A stretch of 64,000 nucleotides of DNA from Pseudomonas svalbardensis (GTDB taxonomy: Bacteria; Pseudomonadota; Gammaproteobacteria; Pseudomonadales; Pseudomonadaceae): positions 249,001-313,000 of the forward strand of contig NZ_CP125619.1 in the NCBI RefSeq assembly GCF_030053115.1. The letters are read 5' to 3'. The translations under genes were made by a program, and so were the position numbers. How positions within the stretch are numbered: the first letter of the stretch is position 1; every line of letters starts with the position of its first letter. Below the pieces are notes generated by a model. It made no database searches. It had not been told where the DNA came from and worked only from the letters and a program-made list of their open reading frames with translations. Positions 1 through 9,930 of this stretch are shown here, piece after piece.

Positions 1-373
1 TACGCCATTGGCCCAGGGGTTGTTGACCGACAAGTACCTCAATGGTGTGCCGGCGGACGCGCGGGTCAATCGTCCGGGCGGTGGTTCGTTGCAGACATCG
101 CACCTGTCCGAAGCCAACATCGCTCATGTGCGTGCGCTAAATGAGATCGCCAAGCGTCGCGGTCAGAGCCTGGCGCAGCTGGCACTGGCGTGGACGTTAC
201 GCGATCCGCGCGTGACGTCGGCGCTGATCGGTGCGAGCCGGCCGGAGCAGATTATCGAGAACGTCGGTGCGTTGAAGAATCTGAGCTTTAGTGCGGAGGA
301 ATTGGCGGAAATTGACCGGTTTGCCCAAGAGGGCGGGGTCAATCTTTGGGAGAAGCCTTCGACGGCTGAATGA
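1..373 (+). CDS. Aldo/keto reductase, C-terminal part (cut by window edge)
   Basis: The reading frame is open from base 2 to the TGA at 371-373, so the real start lies upstream of the window. The visible ~123 residues begin TPLAQGLLTDKYL and contain the SALIGASRPEQIIENV segment. These match the end of the NADPH-binding half of aldo/keto reductases of the YghZ (L-glyceraldehyde 3-phosphate reductase) and Kv-beta type, where the GAS/RPEQ region contacts the cofactor phosphate. The protein would be a soluble cytoplasmic NADPH-dependent carbonyl reductase. The exact subfamily is inferred from the fragment only. A short inverted repeat follows the stop codon. Confidence 0.85.
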   Translation, partial: TPLAQGLLTDKYLNGVPADARVNRPGGGSLQTSHLSEANIAHVRALNEIAKRRGQSLAQLALAWTLRDPRVTSALIGASRPEQIIENVGALKNLSFSAEELAEIDRFAQEGGVNLWEKPSTAE

Positions 374-383
374 CCTCTAACTG

Positions 384-414
384 ATCGTTTCCACGCTCTG
401 CGTGGGAACGATCG
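384..414. repeat. Short palindromic repeat, GATCGTTCCCACGC type
   Basis: An imperfect palindrome (GATCGTTTCCACGC, loop TCT, GCGTGGGAACGATC) sits between the convergent aldo/keto reductase and tauD genes. The same arm sequence recurs near 11.25, 24.3 and 29.6 kb. It is an intergenic Pseudomonas repeat family distinct from the REP elements, and here it may help end transcription from both sides. Confidence 0.7.
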
Positions 415-424
415 GGCGATCGGG

Positions 425-1267
425 TTACCGGAAAAACGGCACATCCCCCAACACCGTCGCCCGCTGCATCACCCGCCGAGCCGGCCGGTAATCATCTACG
501 GCGTAATGCTGTGTCACGCGGTTATCCCAAAACGCTACGTCGTCCTTCTGCCAACGCCAGCGAATGGTAAATTCCGGCCGTGTCGCGTGGGCAAACAGAA
601 GCTTCAGAATCACCTCGCTTTCGGTTTCCGACAGCTCATTGATCTTCGAGGTGAAGCCTTCATTGACGAACAACGACCGGCGTCCGCTCACCGGATGAGT
701 GCGAATCACCGGGTGTGACAGCGGCGGGTTTTTCCTGCGCGCTTCTTCCCACTGGTCCAAGGCTTCCGGCGTGTTGCCATAACGCTCCAGCGGGAACGAA
801 CGAGTGAAATCGTGGGTGGCCGTCAGCCCTTCGAGCATGTTTTTCATCGGCGCTGAAAGCGCTTCATACGCCGCGATACCGCTGGCCCACAGCGTGTCGC
901 CACCAAACTCCGGTAACAACTTGGCGCTGAGCACCGCGCCCAGGGCCGGAGTCGGCAGGAAGGTCACGTCGGTGTGCCAGATCGCGTTGTCGCGCACGTC
1001 GGTGACGGCGGTGTCGAGGATCAGCACTTCGGGCTGTTCCGGCACATTCGGGTAAATCGGGTGAATGTGCAGGTCGCCGAAATTGGCGGCGAAACGTGCC
1101 TGCTGCTGCGGTGTGATCGGCTGATCGCGAAAGAACAACACTTGATGTTTGAGCAGCGCCTGCTCGATGGCGTCACGCTGTTCCAGGTTCAGCGGCTGGC
1201 TGATGTCGACGCCGCTGATTTGCGCGCCGAGGGCCGAGCTTAGGGGGACGATTGTCAGGTTGCTCAT
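425..1267 (-). CDS. tauD: Taurine dioxygenase TauD
   Basis: This 280-residue Fe(II)/2-oxoglutarate-dependent dioxygenase oxidises taurine to sulfite and aminoacetaldehyde in the cytoplasm, providing sulfur under sulfate limitation. The iron-binding triad is visible as the WHTDVTF motif (H98, D100) and a distal His in QHYAVDDY (about 254). The C-terminal RRVMQR arginines bind 2-oxoglutarate. I chose the ATG at 1265-1267 ([10 protein letters not shown]) over an in-frame ATG 18 codons upstream, because it gives the family length and the known N-terminus. It is the last gene of tauABCD, 60 bp after tauC. Confidence 0.93.
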   Translation of the reverse strand: MSNLTIVPLSSALGAQISGVDISQPLNLEQRDAIEQALLKHQVLFFRDQPITPQQQARFAANFGDLHIHPIYPNVPEQPEVLILDTAVTDVRDNAIWHTDVTFLPTPALGAVLSAKLLPEFGGDTLWASGIAAYEALSAPMKNMLEGLTATHDFTRSFPLERYGNTPEALDQWEEARRKNPPLSHPVIRTHPVSGRRSLFVNEGFTSKINELSETESEVILKLLFAHATRPEFTIRWRWQKDDVAFWDNRVTQHYAVDDYRPARRVMQRATVLGDVPFFR

Positions 1268-1327
1268 GGTCTTTCTCTTCAATCCGGGGCGCCGAGCTGT
1301 CGGCGTAGTCAGTGCGATCAAAACGTC

Positions 1328-2161
1328 TTAGTGAGCCTGGCCATGCCACGGCACCAGTTTGCGTTGCAGGGCGCGCAAGCCCATTTCCATGGAGAAGGCG
1401 ATCAGCGCGATCACCAGAATTCCCAGCACCACCACATCGGTGACCAGGAACTGCGCGGCCGACTGCACCATGAAACCCAAACCACTGGTGGCGGCGATCA
1501 ATTCGGCGGCGACCAATGTCGACCAACCTACACCCAGACCGATGCGCACACCGGTCAAAATATCCGGCAGCGCACTCGGCAGAATCACATGGCGAATCAA
1601 CTGCGCCCGGGTCGCGCCCAACGACTGTGCCGCGCGCAGTTTGGCCGGGTCGACGGTACGCACGCCGGTCGCGGTAGCGATGGCGATCGGGGCGAAAATC
1701 GCGAGGTAGATCAGCAAGACTTTCGATAGCTCACCGATGCCGCACCAAATCACGATCAGCGGCAGATAAGCCAGCGGTGGAATAGGGCGGTAGAACTCGA
1801 TCAGCGGATCGAGAATGCCGCGAGCGATGCGATTGTGGCCGATGGCGATTCCAACGGGAACGGCGGTCAGCACCGCAAAGCCCAGGCCCAGGCCGATTCG
1901 GCTGAGACTCGCGCTAAGGTGCTGCCACAACGTTGAATCCATGTAGCCGGTGGTCACCAGCAGCCAGCCTTTTTGCAGTATGGCGGAGGGTGGCGGCAGG
2001 AACAGCGGTTCGATCATTCCAGTGGCGGTGACGGCCCACCAGATAACCACGAGTGCGACGAGTGTCAGCAGACTGATCCAGCGAGTACTGAGGCTGCGAC
2101 GAACAGGAATCACCGTCGAGTGCGGTTTGACCGTGACGGCCGGAATCTCATAGCTGCTCAT
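1328..2161 (-). CDS. tauC: Taurine ABC transporter permease TauC
   Basis: This 277-residue inner-membrane permease forms the channel of the taurine importer with TauB and TauA. About six hydrophobic segments are visible (for example [17 protein letters not shown] near the N-terminus and [16 protein letters not shown] near the C-terminus). The cytoplasmic EAA-type loop that contacts the ATPase lies around [20 protein letters not shown]. The start codon overlaps the tauB stop (ATGA, 2158-2161), which indicates translational coupling. The close relatives SsuC and AtsB are possible from sequence alone, but adjacency to tauD fixes the assignment. Confidence 0.92.
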   Translation of the reverse strand: MSSYEIPAVTVKPHSTVIPVRRSLSTRWISLLTLVALVVIWWAVTATGMIEPLFLPPPSAILQKGWLLVTTGYMDSTLWQHLSASLSRIGLGLGFAVLTAVPVGIAIGHNRIARGILDPLIEFYRPIPPLAYLPLIVIWCGIGELSKVLLIYLAIFAPIAIATATGVRTVDPAKLRAAQSLGATRAQLIRHVILPSALPDILTGVRIGLGVGWSTLVAAELIAATSGLGFMVQSAAQFLVTDVVVLGILVIALIAFSMEMGLRALQRKLVPWHGQAH

Positions 2162-2952
2162 ACGGTCTCCTGCCGCTGGGCGGTGCTGCGTTGGGAGAAC
2201 ACTTTGGCGAGCACGTGTTCGCGGGTTTCGATAAAGCGCGGGTCGGACTTGATCGATCGAGCCGACTCCCCGGCGGCGTAACGCTGACCGAAATCCAAGC
2301 TCAGGCGCTCGACGATTTGCCCTGGGTTTGGCGCCAGCAGAATCAGGTCCGTGGCGAGGAACACCGCTTCTTCGATGTCGTGAGTAATCAGAAATACGGG
2401 TTTTGCGGTGCGCTGCCAGACTTGCAGCAGCAACTCCTGCATCTGTTCGCGGGTGAAGGCGTCGAGGGCGCCGAAGGGTTCGTCCATCAGCAAAACGCGC
2501 GGATCAGCAGCAAGGGCACGGGCCAGGCCGACACGTTGCTTCTGACCGCCCGAGAGTTGCCAGATTCGACGGTTTTCGAAGCCGGAAAGGTCCACCAGTG
2601 CGAGCATTTCCCGGGCGCGCAGTTCACGTTTTTCCCGCGCAATGCCGGCCAGTTCCAGACCGAAACCGACGTTGGCCAGCACGTCCTGCCAGGGCAGCAG
2701 GGCATCGTCCTGGAACACCACGCCGCGTTCGGCGCTCGGGCCTTTGACCGGCACGCCATCAAGCGTGATACGCCCGGCGCTAGGCTCGACGAAACCGGCA
2801 ATCAAGTTCAACAGCGAAGTCTTGCCACTGCCGGACGGGCCGAGGGCGACCAGCAATTGCTGGGGCCCAAGGCTCAGAGAAATATCCGCCAGTACCGGTT
2901 CGGCGGCGCCGGGGTACTGTGCGCTGATGCGCTCCAGCTGAAGCAAAGCCAT
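2158..2952 (-). CDS. tauB: Taurine ABC transporter ATP-binding protein TauB
   Basis: This 264-residue ABC ATPase powers taurine import. It shows the Walker A motif GPSGSGKTS near residue 40, the signature [15 protein letters not shown], Walker [13 protein letters not shown], and the switch histidine in [11 protein letters not shown]. It is a single nucleotide-binding domain of normal length. It lies 15 bp after tauA and overlaps tauC by 4 bp, so it belongs to one transcription unit. Confidence 0.94.
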   Translation of the reverse strand: MALLQLERISAQYPGAAEPVLADISLSLGPQQLLVALGPSGSGKTSLLNLIAGFVEPSAGRITLDGVPVKGPSAERGVVFQDDALLPWQDVLANVGFGLELAGIAREKRELRAREMLALVDLSGFENRRIWQLSGGQKQRVGLARALAADPRVLLMDEPFGALDAFTREQMQELLLQVWQRTAKPVFLITHDIEEAVFLATDLILLAPNPGQIVERLSLDFGQRYAAGESARSIKSDPRFIETREHVLAKVFSQRSTAQRQETV

Positions 2953-2967
2953 CGCGGTTAACTCCGA

Positions 2968-3945
2968 TCAGTTGGTGATGTATTTTGCGCTGACGTAGGG
3001 GGCGTAGTCCGGCAGCACGGCTTCAACCTTGCCTTGTTCTTTCAGGAACGCGGCGGTGTCGGTGATGGCTTTGGTGGTCGGTGCGCCGAGGGTGATCACC
3101 TGATCAGCCGCCAGCGGGAAGACGTTGCCTTGCAGCAGCAATGGAATGTCGCTGGCCTTGGCGCCGGAGAGTTTCACCAGCTTGTCGACGTTGGATTGGT
3201 TGGCGAGCCAGGCTTTCGGGTCTTTGCGGTAGTCGGCGTAGGCATCGAGGGTCACTTTGGCGAACGCGGTGACGATTTCCGGGTGCTTCTCGGCGAAGTC
3301 TTTACGCACGATCCACGCATCAAAGGTCGGCGCGCCGAACTTGGCCAGTTCGCCGGAAGTGATCAGCACTTTGCCGTTTTCCTTGGCGACACCAAGGGCT
3401 GGGTCCCACACGTAGGTGGCGTCGATGTCACCGCGTTTCCACGCGGCAATGATGGCAGGCGGGGCAAGGTTGAGGACGGTGACTTTCGATGGATCGATGT
3501 TCCAGTGCTTCAGCGCGGCCAACAGGCTGTAGTGGCCGGTGGAAACGAACGGCACGGCGATTTTCTTGCCGATCAGATCCTGCGGGGTTTTGATCCCGGA
3601 ACCGTCGCGGGCAACCAGGGCTTCAGCGGCGCCGATCTGCGTGGCGATTAGGAAGGTTTCTACCGGGACTTTGCGGGTGATTGCCGCCGTCAGGGGGCTG
3701 GAACCGAGGTAACCGATCTGCACGTCGCCAGAAGCGATGGCGGCGATGATGTCGGCGCCGTTGTCGAATTTGCGCCAGTCGATCTTGGCGTTGGTGGCTT
3801 TTTCGTACGCGCCGTCGGCCTGGGCGACTTTCGCCGGGTCTACGGTGGTCTGGTAGGCGACGGTGACGTCAGCCGCTTGGGCAAAGAAACTCACCGCAGC
3901 CAGAGACGCGGCCGCCAGCAGGCGAAGGGGGAAAGTCAGTTTCAT
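2968..3945 (-). CDS. tauA: Taurine-binding periplasmic protein TauA
   Basis: This 325-residue periplasmic solute-binding protein delivers taurine to TauBC. A Sec signal peptide covers about residues 1-24 (KLTFPLRLLAAASLAAVSFF, cleavage after AQA). The mature chain begins ADVTVAYQTTVDPAKVAQ and has the NMT1/SsuA-like fold signatures KIAVPFVSTGHYSLL and GDIDATYVWDPALG. It is the first gene of the operon, with a good ribosome-binding site (AAGGAG) shortly before the ATG. Confidence 0.94.
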   Translation of the reverse strand: MKLTFPLRLLAAASLAAVSFFAQAADVTVAYQTTVDPAKVAQADGAYEKATNAKIDWRKFDNGADIIAAIASGDVQIGYLGSSPLTAAITRKVPVETFLIATQIGAAEALVARDGSGIKTPQDLIGKKIAVPFVSTGHYSLLAALKHWNIDPSKVTVLNLAPPAIIAAWKRGDIDATYVWDPALGVAKENGKVLITSGELAKFGAPTFDAWIVRKDFAEKHPEIVTAFAKVTLDAYADYRKDPKAWLANQSNVDKLVKLSGAKASDIPLLLQGNVFPLAADQVITLGAPTTKAITDTAAFLKEQGKVEAVLPDYAPYVSAKYITN

Positions 3946-4070
3946 TGAGAAGCTCCTTGTCAGGCGACCGAGAGTCGGCGTGAAAAGGAGACTAAATGAT
4001 ATAAGAATCCGAAAATAAATAACTTTTTCGAATGAGCTTATGAGCGGAAAATTCTAAGAGAGAGTAGTAC
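3946..4070 (-). promoter_or_regulatory. AT-rich tau promoter region
   Basis: The region upstream of tauA is strikingly AT-rich between about 3990 and 4065. On the minus strand it reads through TTATTTATTTTCGGATTC and TTATATCATT, the composition expected for a CysB/Cbl-type activated sulfonate promoter. I cannot define an operator exactly. The regulator is inferred from what is known of tau and ssu operons. Confidence 0.4.
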
Positions 4071-4081
4071 ATCGTTATCCA

Positions 4082-4110
4082 TGTGGGAGCGAGCAAGCCC
4101 GCTCCCACAG
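4082..4110. repeat. REP element
   Basis: A palindrome, TGTGGGAGCGAGCAAGC followed by CCGCTCCCACA, lies just past the gshA stop. It is a single REP-type unit of the kind repeated through this window and may also act as a hairpin at the 3' end of gshA. Confidence 0.85.
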
Positions 4111-4128
4111 GTGACCTGCGATTGCAGG

Positions 4129-5715
4129 TTAGTTGCTGATCGCCAGAATGCTCGCCTGATACGACCCGACAAACACATCGAAATCGCCGACTTCGTTCTG
4201 CTCCAGCTCAATCTGCTCGGCCAGCGACGAACGCGCCCGGTCTTCAAATTTCGCCTGATCTTCACTTGAAAGCGGCTCGCTGCGGAAAAACTCCGCATGT
4301 GCCTGGCTCTGACGCAGGGAGAACTGAGCAAAGCTCTCCTTGTGCTCAGCCATTGCCACCAGCACCTGGGCCGATGGCGTCAGCGATGGATCCTTGACCT
4401 TGGCCAGCTGCGCATCCAGTGCCTTGCTATGTGCATCGCCGCCATGACTCTGATCCAGCATCGCCGCCAGTGGTGCAATCATCTCCAGCAACTCACTGGC
4501 CCACTCTTTCAGGTCCACCGGATGGCCGTCGCGTTGCAATTGCAGGCCCGGACGGCGACCTTCCTTGACCACGCTGAGGAAGTTCGAAGTTGCGTTGCCG
4601 CACGAGGTATTGGTCAGCAGCGGGCTGTCGTTCAGCGCGCAATACAGTAGGAACGCATCGAGGAACCGCGATTCCGGCAGGTCGATGCCCATCGGCAGGA
4701 ACGGGTTGATGTCCAGGCAACGCACTTCAACGTACTGAATGCCGCGGGCCACCAGCGCCTGGATCGGCCGTTCGCCGGTGTAGGTCACGCGTTTCGGGCG
4801 AATGTTGGAGTAGTACTCGTTTTCGATTTGCAGGATGTTGGTGTTGAGCTGAACCCACTCACCGTCCTGATGCGTGCCGATTTCGACGTACGGCGCGTAA
4901 GGTGTTGCGACCGCTTTGCGCAGGCTATCGGTATAGCTCGCCAAGTCGTTGTAGCACGGCGTCAGACCGGCCTGGGCGTTGCTTTGGTAACCCAGGTCAC
5001 TCATGCGCAGGCTGGTGGCGTACGGCAAGTACAAGGTGTCCGGGTCCAGTTGTTCCAACTGGTGCGAACGACCGCGCAGGAAACCGGCGTCCAGCGCAGG
5101 CGAAGCACCGAACAGGTACATCAGCAGCCAGCTGTAGCGACGGAAGTTACGGATCAGCGCGATGTAGGCCGACGACTGATAATCGCGGTCGGTGCCGACA
5201 AAGCCTTCAGCCTCTTTAAGCAGCGGCCAGAGCTTTTCCGGCAGGGAAAAGTTGTAGTGGATCCCGGCGATGCACTGCATGGTCTTGCCGTACCGCAGGG
5301 CCAGGCCCTTGCGGTAGACGTACTTGAGCTGACCGATGTTGGAGGTGCCGTAATAGGCAATCGGGATGTCTTCCTCGGCCGGCAACGGGCACGGCATCGA
5401 TGGACTCCACAGGTACTCGCTGCCGAGCTTGCTGTAGGCAAAACGGTGGATCTTGTCCAGGCTCGCCAGGGTGTCTGCCGGGTCGGGCAGGGCGGGCGTG
5501 ATGAACTCCAACAGCGACTCGGAATAGTCGGTGGTGATTTGTTCGTTGGTCAGCGCGGAACCCAATTCTTCCGGGTGCGGCGTTTGCGCCAGGCGACCTT
5601 CGCCGGTCACGCGCAGGCATTCACGTTCGATGCCGTGAAGGCACTGTTCGAGCAGAGAGAGGTTAGCGCGCTCGCCGAGCAGAGCCAGGCGGCGGTTGAG
5701 AAGTTCGCTCAAGTT
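4129..5715 (-). CDS. gshA: Glutamate-cysteine ligase GshA
   Basis: This 528-residue cytoplasmic enzyme makes gamma-glutamylcysteine from glutamate, cysteine and ATP, the first step of glutathione synthesis. The proteobacterial GshA signatures are clear: [11 protein letters not shown] near the start (ATP/metal-binding Glu residues), [19 protein letters not shown], and [12 protein letters not shown]. The start is the TTG at 5713-5715 (encoding [13 protein letters not shown]), because an AAGGA ribosome-binding site lies 7 bases upstream. A GTG four codons earlier (5725-5727) has no such site. The gene is monocistronic. Confidence 0.93.
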   Translation of the reverse strand, partial: NLSELLNRRLALLGERANLSLLEQCLHGIERECLRVTGEGRLAQTPHPEELGSALTNEQITTDYSESLLEFITPALPDPADTLASLDKIHRFAYSKLGSEYLWSPSMPCPLPAEEDIPIAYYGTSNIGQLKYVYRKGLALRYGKTMQCIAGIHYNFSLPEKLWPLLKEAEGFVGTDRDYQSSAYIALIRNFRRYSWLLMYLFGASPALDAGFLRGRSHQLEQLDPDTLYLPYATSLRMSDLGYQSNAQAGLTPCYNDLASYTDSLRKAVATPYAPYVEIGTHQDGEWVQLNTNILQIENEYYSNIRPKRVTYTGERPIQALVARGIQYVEVRCLDINPFLPMGIDLPESRFLDAFLLYCALNDSPLLTNTSCGNATSNFLSVVKEGRRPGLQLQRDGHPVDLKEWASELLEMIAPLAAMLDQSHGGDAHSKALDAQLAKVKDPSLTPSAQVLVAMAEHKESFAQFSLRQSQAHAEFFRSEPLSSEDQAKFEDRARSSLAEQIELEQNEVGDFDVFVGSYQASILAISN

Positions 5716-5858
5716 GGATTCCTTCACGCGTCAGTCGCCCCAATATGGGGGTGGGCAAGACGGTCTACAAGGGTGAAGTTGAAACTGGCGTTTTCGCCTG
5801 GTTTGGGAACCTCTCGGGACTGTTGTCAGCCGGCCAAGGTTTGATCGCCGCAATCCCC

Positions 5859-5949
5859 TGTGGGAGCGGGCTTGCTCGCGAAGGCGGTGTGTCAGGCGAC
5901 TTGAATGTTTCCTGAAACACCGCTTTCGCGAGCAAGCCCGCTCCCACAG
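5859..5949. repeat. Inverted REP pair
   Basis: Two REP units face each other: CTGTGGGAGCGGGCTTGCTC on the left and GAGCAAGCCCGCTCCCACAG on the right, separated by about 45 bases. This is a doublet of the REPIN kind. It lies in the 290-bp gap between gshA and the thioesterase gene. Confidence 0.9.
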
Positions 5950-6005
5950 AAAATCCCGACGCAGCTTTCGTAGCGCCGAAATTAACTCAAATTGATGACA
6001 TTCAT

Positions 6006-6389
6006 CTACAGGACAGCGAACGTGCCTTGTGCTTTTGCGACGAGTTTGTCGCCTTGCATCACGTCGGCTTCAACCACCAGCGTGCGGCGGCCCGGGTGGA
6101 TCACCCGCGCCGTGCAAATCACTTCACCGTCTGCGACGGCGCGAATGTAATTGATCTTGCACTCGATGGTCGCGCTCTGCTGGTCAAAACCATGGGTGCT
6201 GGAACAGGCCAGCCCCATGGCAATGTCCACCAGACTGAACAAGGCCCCGCCGTGCAGCTTGCCGCCGCGATTGCGCAGTTCTGGCGCAAGCCCGAGGGAG
6301 ACTTGCGCCACCCCGGCTTCCAGACTGTGCAAGCGACACCCCAGCAACTTGAAAAAAGCGCTTTCGGTCAGCCCGGCCGGGATGTTCAT
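6006..6389 (-). CDS. PaaI-family hotdog thioesterase
   Basis: This 127-residue single hotdog-fold protein resembles PaaI/YdiI acyl-CoA thioesterases. The motif RNRGGKLHGGALFSLVDIAMG carries the HGG(A/T) and Asp residues that form the active site of the family. The C-terminal strand LVVEADVMQGDKLVAKAQGTF completes the fold. It begins at an ATG whose A overlaps the tex stop codon (TGATG), so it is translationally coupled to tex. The acyl substrate cannot be told from sequence. Confidence 0.85.
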   Translation of the reverse strand: MNIPAGLTESAFFKLLGCRLHSLEAGVAQVSLGLAPELRNRGGKLHGGALFSLVDIAMGLACSSTHGFDQQSATIECKINYIRAVADGEVICTARVIHPGRRTLVVEADVMQGDKLVAKAQGTFAVL

Positions 6390-8713
6390 CAGCGTTTCTT
6401 CAACTGCTTGGCGTTGGCGAACAGCGAAGCCATGGCGTTGTTGGCCGGAGCCGCCGCCGTGGTTTCTTTACGCGGTGCGGTGTTCTGGGACTGGCGTGGC
6501 GCCGAACCCGGACGTGCACCACGGGCACCGTCGATTTTCTCGCCCGGCGTGTCGCTCATGCGCATCGACAGGCCAACGCGTTTGCGCGGGATGTCGACTT
6601 CCATGACCTTCACTTTCACCACGTCGCCAGCCTTCACCGCTTCACGCGGATCCTTGATGAACTTCTCCGAAAGCGCAGAGATGTGCACCAAACCGTCCTG
6701 ATGCACGCCGATGTCGACGAATGCACCGAAGTTGGTCACGTTGGTCACCACGCCTTCGAGGATCATGCCCAATTGCAAGTCCTTGAGGTCTTCGACGCCT
6801 TCCTGGAACTCGGCGGTCTTGAACTCGGGACGTGGATCGCGGCCAGGTTTTTCCAGCTCTTGCAGGATGTCGGTGACCGTTGGCAGACCGAAGGTTTCGT
6901 CGGTGTACTTCTTCGGATCAAGACGCTTGAGGAAACTGGCATCGCCGATCAGCGAGCGAATGTCGCGGTCGGTTTCAGCGGCGATGCGCTGGACCAGCGG
7001 ATAGGCTTCCGGGTGAACCGCAGACGAATCCAGCGGGTTGTCGCCGTTCATGACGCGCAGGAAGCCAGCGGCCTGTTCGAAGGTTTTCTCGCCCAGACGA
7101 GCGACTTTCTTCAATGCAGCACGAGTCTTGAACGCGCCGTGCTCGTCGCGGTGGCTGACGATGTTCTGTGCCAGGGTCGCGTTGAGGCCGGAGATGCGGG
7201 CCAGCAGCGCCACGGAGGCGGTGTTCACGTCCACGCCCACGGCGTTCACGCAGTCTTCGACCACTGCATCCAGGCCACGCGCCAGTTTCAGCTGCGACAC
7301 GTCGTGCTGGTACTGGCCGACGCCGATGGATTTCGGATCGATCTTCACCAGCTCAGCCAGTGGATCCTGCAGGCGACGGGCAATCGACACGGCGCCACGG
7401 ATCGACACGTCGAGGTCCGGGAATTCTTTCGAAGCCAGTTCCGACGCCGAGTAAACCGATGCGCCGGCCTCGGAAACCATGACTTTGGTCATCTTCATGG
7501 CTGGGTATTTTTTGATCAGCTCAGCGGCCAGCTTGTCGGTTTCACGGCTGGCGGTGCCGTTGCCGATGGCGATCAGGTCCACTGCATGCTTGGCGCACAG
7601 GGCCGCCAGAATCGCGATGGTCTGGTCCCATTTGTTGTGAGGCACGTGCGGGTAAACCGTGGCGTGATCCAGCAGTTTGCCGGTGGAATCGACCACGGCG
7701 ACCTTGCAACCGGTGCGCAGGCCCGGGTCGAGGCCCAATGTGGCGCGCGGGCCAGCCGGCGCCGACAGCAGCAAGTCATGCAGGTTGTGAGCGAACACGT
7801 TGATCGCTTCGGTTTCTGCGCCATCGCGCAGTTCGCCCAGCAGGTCGGTTTCGAGGTGGGTGTAGAGCTTGACCTTCCAGGTCCAGCGCACCACTTCGCC
7901 CAGCCATTTGTCGGCGGCGCGGTTCTGGTTCTGGATGCCGAATTGCTGGCCGATCATGCCTTCGCACGGGTGCATGGCGCCCGGCAGTTCGTCGCCGACT
8001 TTCAGCGCCGAACTCAGAATGCCTTCGTTGCGGCCACGGAAAATCGCCAGCGCGCGGTGCGACGGCATGCTTTTCAGCGGTTCGTCGTGTTCGAAGTAGT
8101 CGCGGAACTTGGCGCCTTCCTCTTCTTTGCCGGCGATCACGCGGGCACTCAGAGTGGCTTCCTGCTTGAGGTAGCTGCGCAGCTTGTCCAGCAGGCCGGC
8201 GTTTTCGGCGAAACGCTCCATGAGGATGTACTTGGCGCCTTCAAGGGCAGCCTTCACGTCGGCCACGCCTTTTTCAGCGTCGACGAAGCGCGCGGCTTCG
8301 ACGTCTGGGGTCAGGGTCGCGTCGTTGAACAGGCCGTCGGCCAGCTCACCGAGGCCGGCTTCCAGGGCGATCTGGCCCTTGGTGCGGCGCTTCTGCTTGT
8401 ACGGCAGGTACAAGTCTTCGAGGCGGGTTTTGGTGTCGGCGAGTTTAATGTCGCGTTCAAGTTGCGGGGTCAGCTTGCCTTGTTCCTGGATGCTGGCAAG
8501 GATGCTGATACGCCGTTCGTCGAGTTCTCGCAGGTAGCGCAGACGCTCTTCCAGATGACGCAACTGGATGTCATCGAGGCTGCCGGTCACTTCTTTCCGG
8601 TAACGGGCGATGAAGGGCACCGTGGAGCCTTCATCGAGTAGCGCGACGGCCGCTTCGACCTGTTGTGGGCGTACGCCGAGTTCCTCGGCGATGCGGCTGT
8701 TGATGCTGTCCAT
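6389..8713 (-). CDS. tex: Tex-family RNA-binding transcription accessory protein
   Basis: This 774-residue cytoplasmic protein matches the Spt6-like Tex family. It has an N-terminal helix-turn-helix-like part ([20 protein letters not shown]), a YqgF/RNase H-like domain ([17 protein letters not shown]), a helix-hairpin-helix region ([19 protein letters not shown]), and a C-terminal S1 domain ([20 protein letters not shown]). A low-complexity tail rich in Ala, Arg, Pro and Ser follows. I use the ATG at 8711-8713 ([13 protein letters not shown]), five codons inside the longest frame, since it matches the conserved N-terminus. The coupled thioesterase follows. Confidence 0.93.
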   Translation of the reverse strand: MDSINSRIAEELGVRPQQVEAAVALLDEGSTVPFIARYRKEVTGSLDDIQLRHLEERLRYLRELDERRISILASIQEQGKLTPQLERDIKLADTKTRLEDLYLPYKQKRRTKGQIALEAGLGELADGLFNDATLTPDVEAARFVDAEKGVADVKAALEGAKYILMERFAENAGLLDKLRSYLKQEATLSARVIAGKEEEGAKFRDYFEHDEPLKSMPSHRALAIFRGRNEGILSSALKVGDELPGAMHPCEGMIGQQFGIQNQNRAADKWLGEVVRWTWKVKLYTHLETDLLGELRDGAETEAINVFAHNLHDLLLSAPAGPRATLGLDPGLRTGCKVAVVDSTGKLLDHATVYPHVPHNKWDQTIAILAALCAKHAVDLIAIGNGTASRETDKLAAELIKKYPAMKMTKVMVSEAGASVYSASELASKEFPDLDVSIRGAVSIARRLQDPLAELVKIDPKSIGVGQYQHDVSQLKLARGLDAVVEDCVNAVGVDVNTASVALLARISGLNATLAQNIVSHRDEHGAFKTRAALKKVARLGEKTFEQAAGFLRVMNGDNPLDSSAVHPEAYPLVQRIAAETDRDIRSLIGDASFLKRLDPKKYTDETFGLPTVTDILQELEKPGRDPRPEFKTAEFQEGVEDLKDLQLGMILEGVVTNVTNFGAFVDIGVHQDGLVHISALSEKFIKDPREAVKAGDVVKVKVMEVDIPRKRVGLSMRMSDTPGEKIDGARGARPGSAPRQSQNTAPRKETTAAAPANNAMASLFANAKQLKKR

Positions 8714-9074
8714 AAAACCACCTGACAAATTGTGAAAGCAGGCTCGCAGGCGCAGAGATAAAGGCTCGGCGAGTCTGGTTGAGCGGCCTGGCCTGCGCCG
8801 CTACCTGGATCAACAGGTATCCCGTTGACCCGTGAAATCGAACAATTACTGCCGGCGCCATGAAAATAAAAAACGGCCACCTACAGTAATGATCAGACGT
8901 TGCCTGACACAAAAGGCCGCGCATTATAACCAGCGTTCTGTCATTCGGGGGCATCGCAGGCTGTAGGCAGAAAGGCCGGATTCCTGGCGATCAAGGAAAA
9001 ATCTGCTAACAATGCACACGGTGCGTATAACGGCAGCTACGCCATAATGCGCGCCGAGATCAAAGGAGCATCTA
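8714..9074. promoter_or_regulatory. Divergent promoter region, tex / ompR
   Basis: This 361-bp non-coding stretch separates the divergent tex and ompR genes. It holds a TATAAT-like box on the minus strand near 8930, pointing toward tex, but without a convincing -35. An AAAGGAG ribosome-binding site before ompR ends at about 9069. I see no hairpin, repeat or small ORF that stands out. Confidence 0.4.
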
Positions 9075-9815
9075 ATGAGCAGCACTGCAAACATTGCTGA
9101 AGGCGAAAAAATTCTTATTGTTGACGACGATCCAGGGCTGAGCAGCCTGCTGGAACGGTTTTTCGTCAGCAAGGGCTACCGCGCCCGCGCCGTCCCGAAC
9201 ACGGAACAAATGGATCGCCTGCTGGCGCGTGAAGTGTTCAACCTGGTCGTCCTCGACCTGATGCTGCCCGGCGAAGACGGCTTGACCGCTTGCCGCCGCC
9301 TGCGCACCGCGAACAACCAGATCCCCATCATCATGCTGACCGCCAAGGGCGATGAGCTGAGCCGCATCAAGGGCCTGGAACTGGGTGCCGACGATTACCT
9401 GGCCAAACCATTCAACCCGGACGAGCTGATGGCTCGTGTCAAAGCGGTCCTGCGTCGTCAATCGACTCCTGTGCCGGGCGCACCGGGCAGCGAAGACGAA
9501 AGCGTGACCTTCGGTGACTACGAACTGTCCCTGGCCACCCGCGAACTCAAGCGCGGCGACGAAGTGCACATGCTCACCACTGGTGAGTTTGCGGTACTCA
9601 AGGCATTGGTGATGAACGCGCGTCAGCCACTGACCCGCGACAAGCTGATGAACCTGGCCCGTGGCCGCGAATGGGACGCGCTGGAGCGGTCCATTGACGT
9701 GCAGATCTCGCGTCTGCGCCGGATGATCGAACCCGACCCCTCCAAACCGCGTTACATCCAGACTGTCTGGGGCGTGGGTTACGTGTTCGTTCCGGATGGC
9801 GCCGCCACCAAGTGA
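9075..9815 (+). CDS. ompR: Response regulator OmpR
   Basis: This 246-residue two-component regulator has an N-terminal receiver domain and a C-terminal winged-helix DNA-binding domain. The acidic pocket is EKILIVDDDPG, the phosphorylated Asp is D61 in VVLDLMLPGEDG, and the conserved Lys is K111 in YLAKPFNPDEL. The effector domain ends with RPRYIQTVWGVGYVF-like OmpR/PhoB sequence. It works with the EnvZ kinase encoded 115 bp downstream, presumably in osmotic or envelope responses. The gap holds a degenerate REP pair. Confidence 0.93.
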   Translation: MSSTANIAEGEKILIVDDDPGLSSLLERFFVSKGYRARAVPNTEQMDRLLAREVFNLVVLDLMLPGEDGLTACRRLRTANNQIPIIMLTAKGDELSRIKGLELGADDYLAKPFNPDELMARVKAVLRRQSTPVPGAPGSEDESVTFGDYELSLATRELKRGDEVHMLTTGEFAVLKALVMNARQPLTRDKLMNLARGREWDALERSIDVQISRLRRMIEPDPSKPRYIQTVWGVGYVFVPDGAATK

Positions 9816-9824
9816 ACGGCGATT

Positions 9825-9915
9825 TGTAGGAGCGGGTCTTGCGGGCAACGGGTCAGATGACCTTGCTCGCAGACTCGCGATCCGCAATATGCGAGCATCG
9901 CTCGCTCCTGCAAGT
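9825..9915. repeat. Degenerate REP-like inverted pair
   Basis: The ompR-envZ gap carries a decayed inverted pair (TGTAGGAGCGGGTCTTGCGG on the left, GCGAGCATCGCTCGCTCCTG on the right). It is related to the REP family but diverged. Its position inside a two-gene operon could lower envZ expression relative to ompR. Confidence 0.6.
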
Positions 9916-9930
9916 GTGTAGCGGCTATCC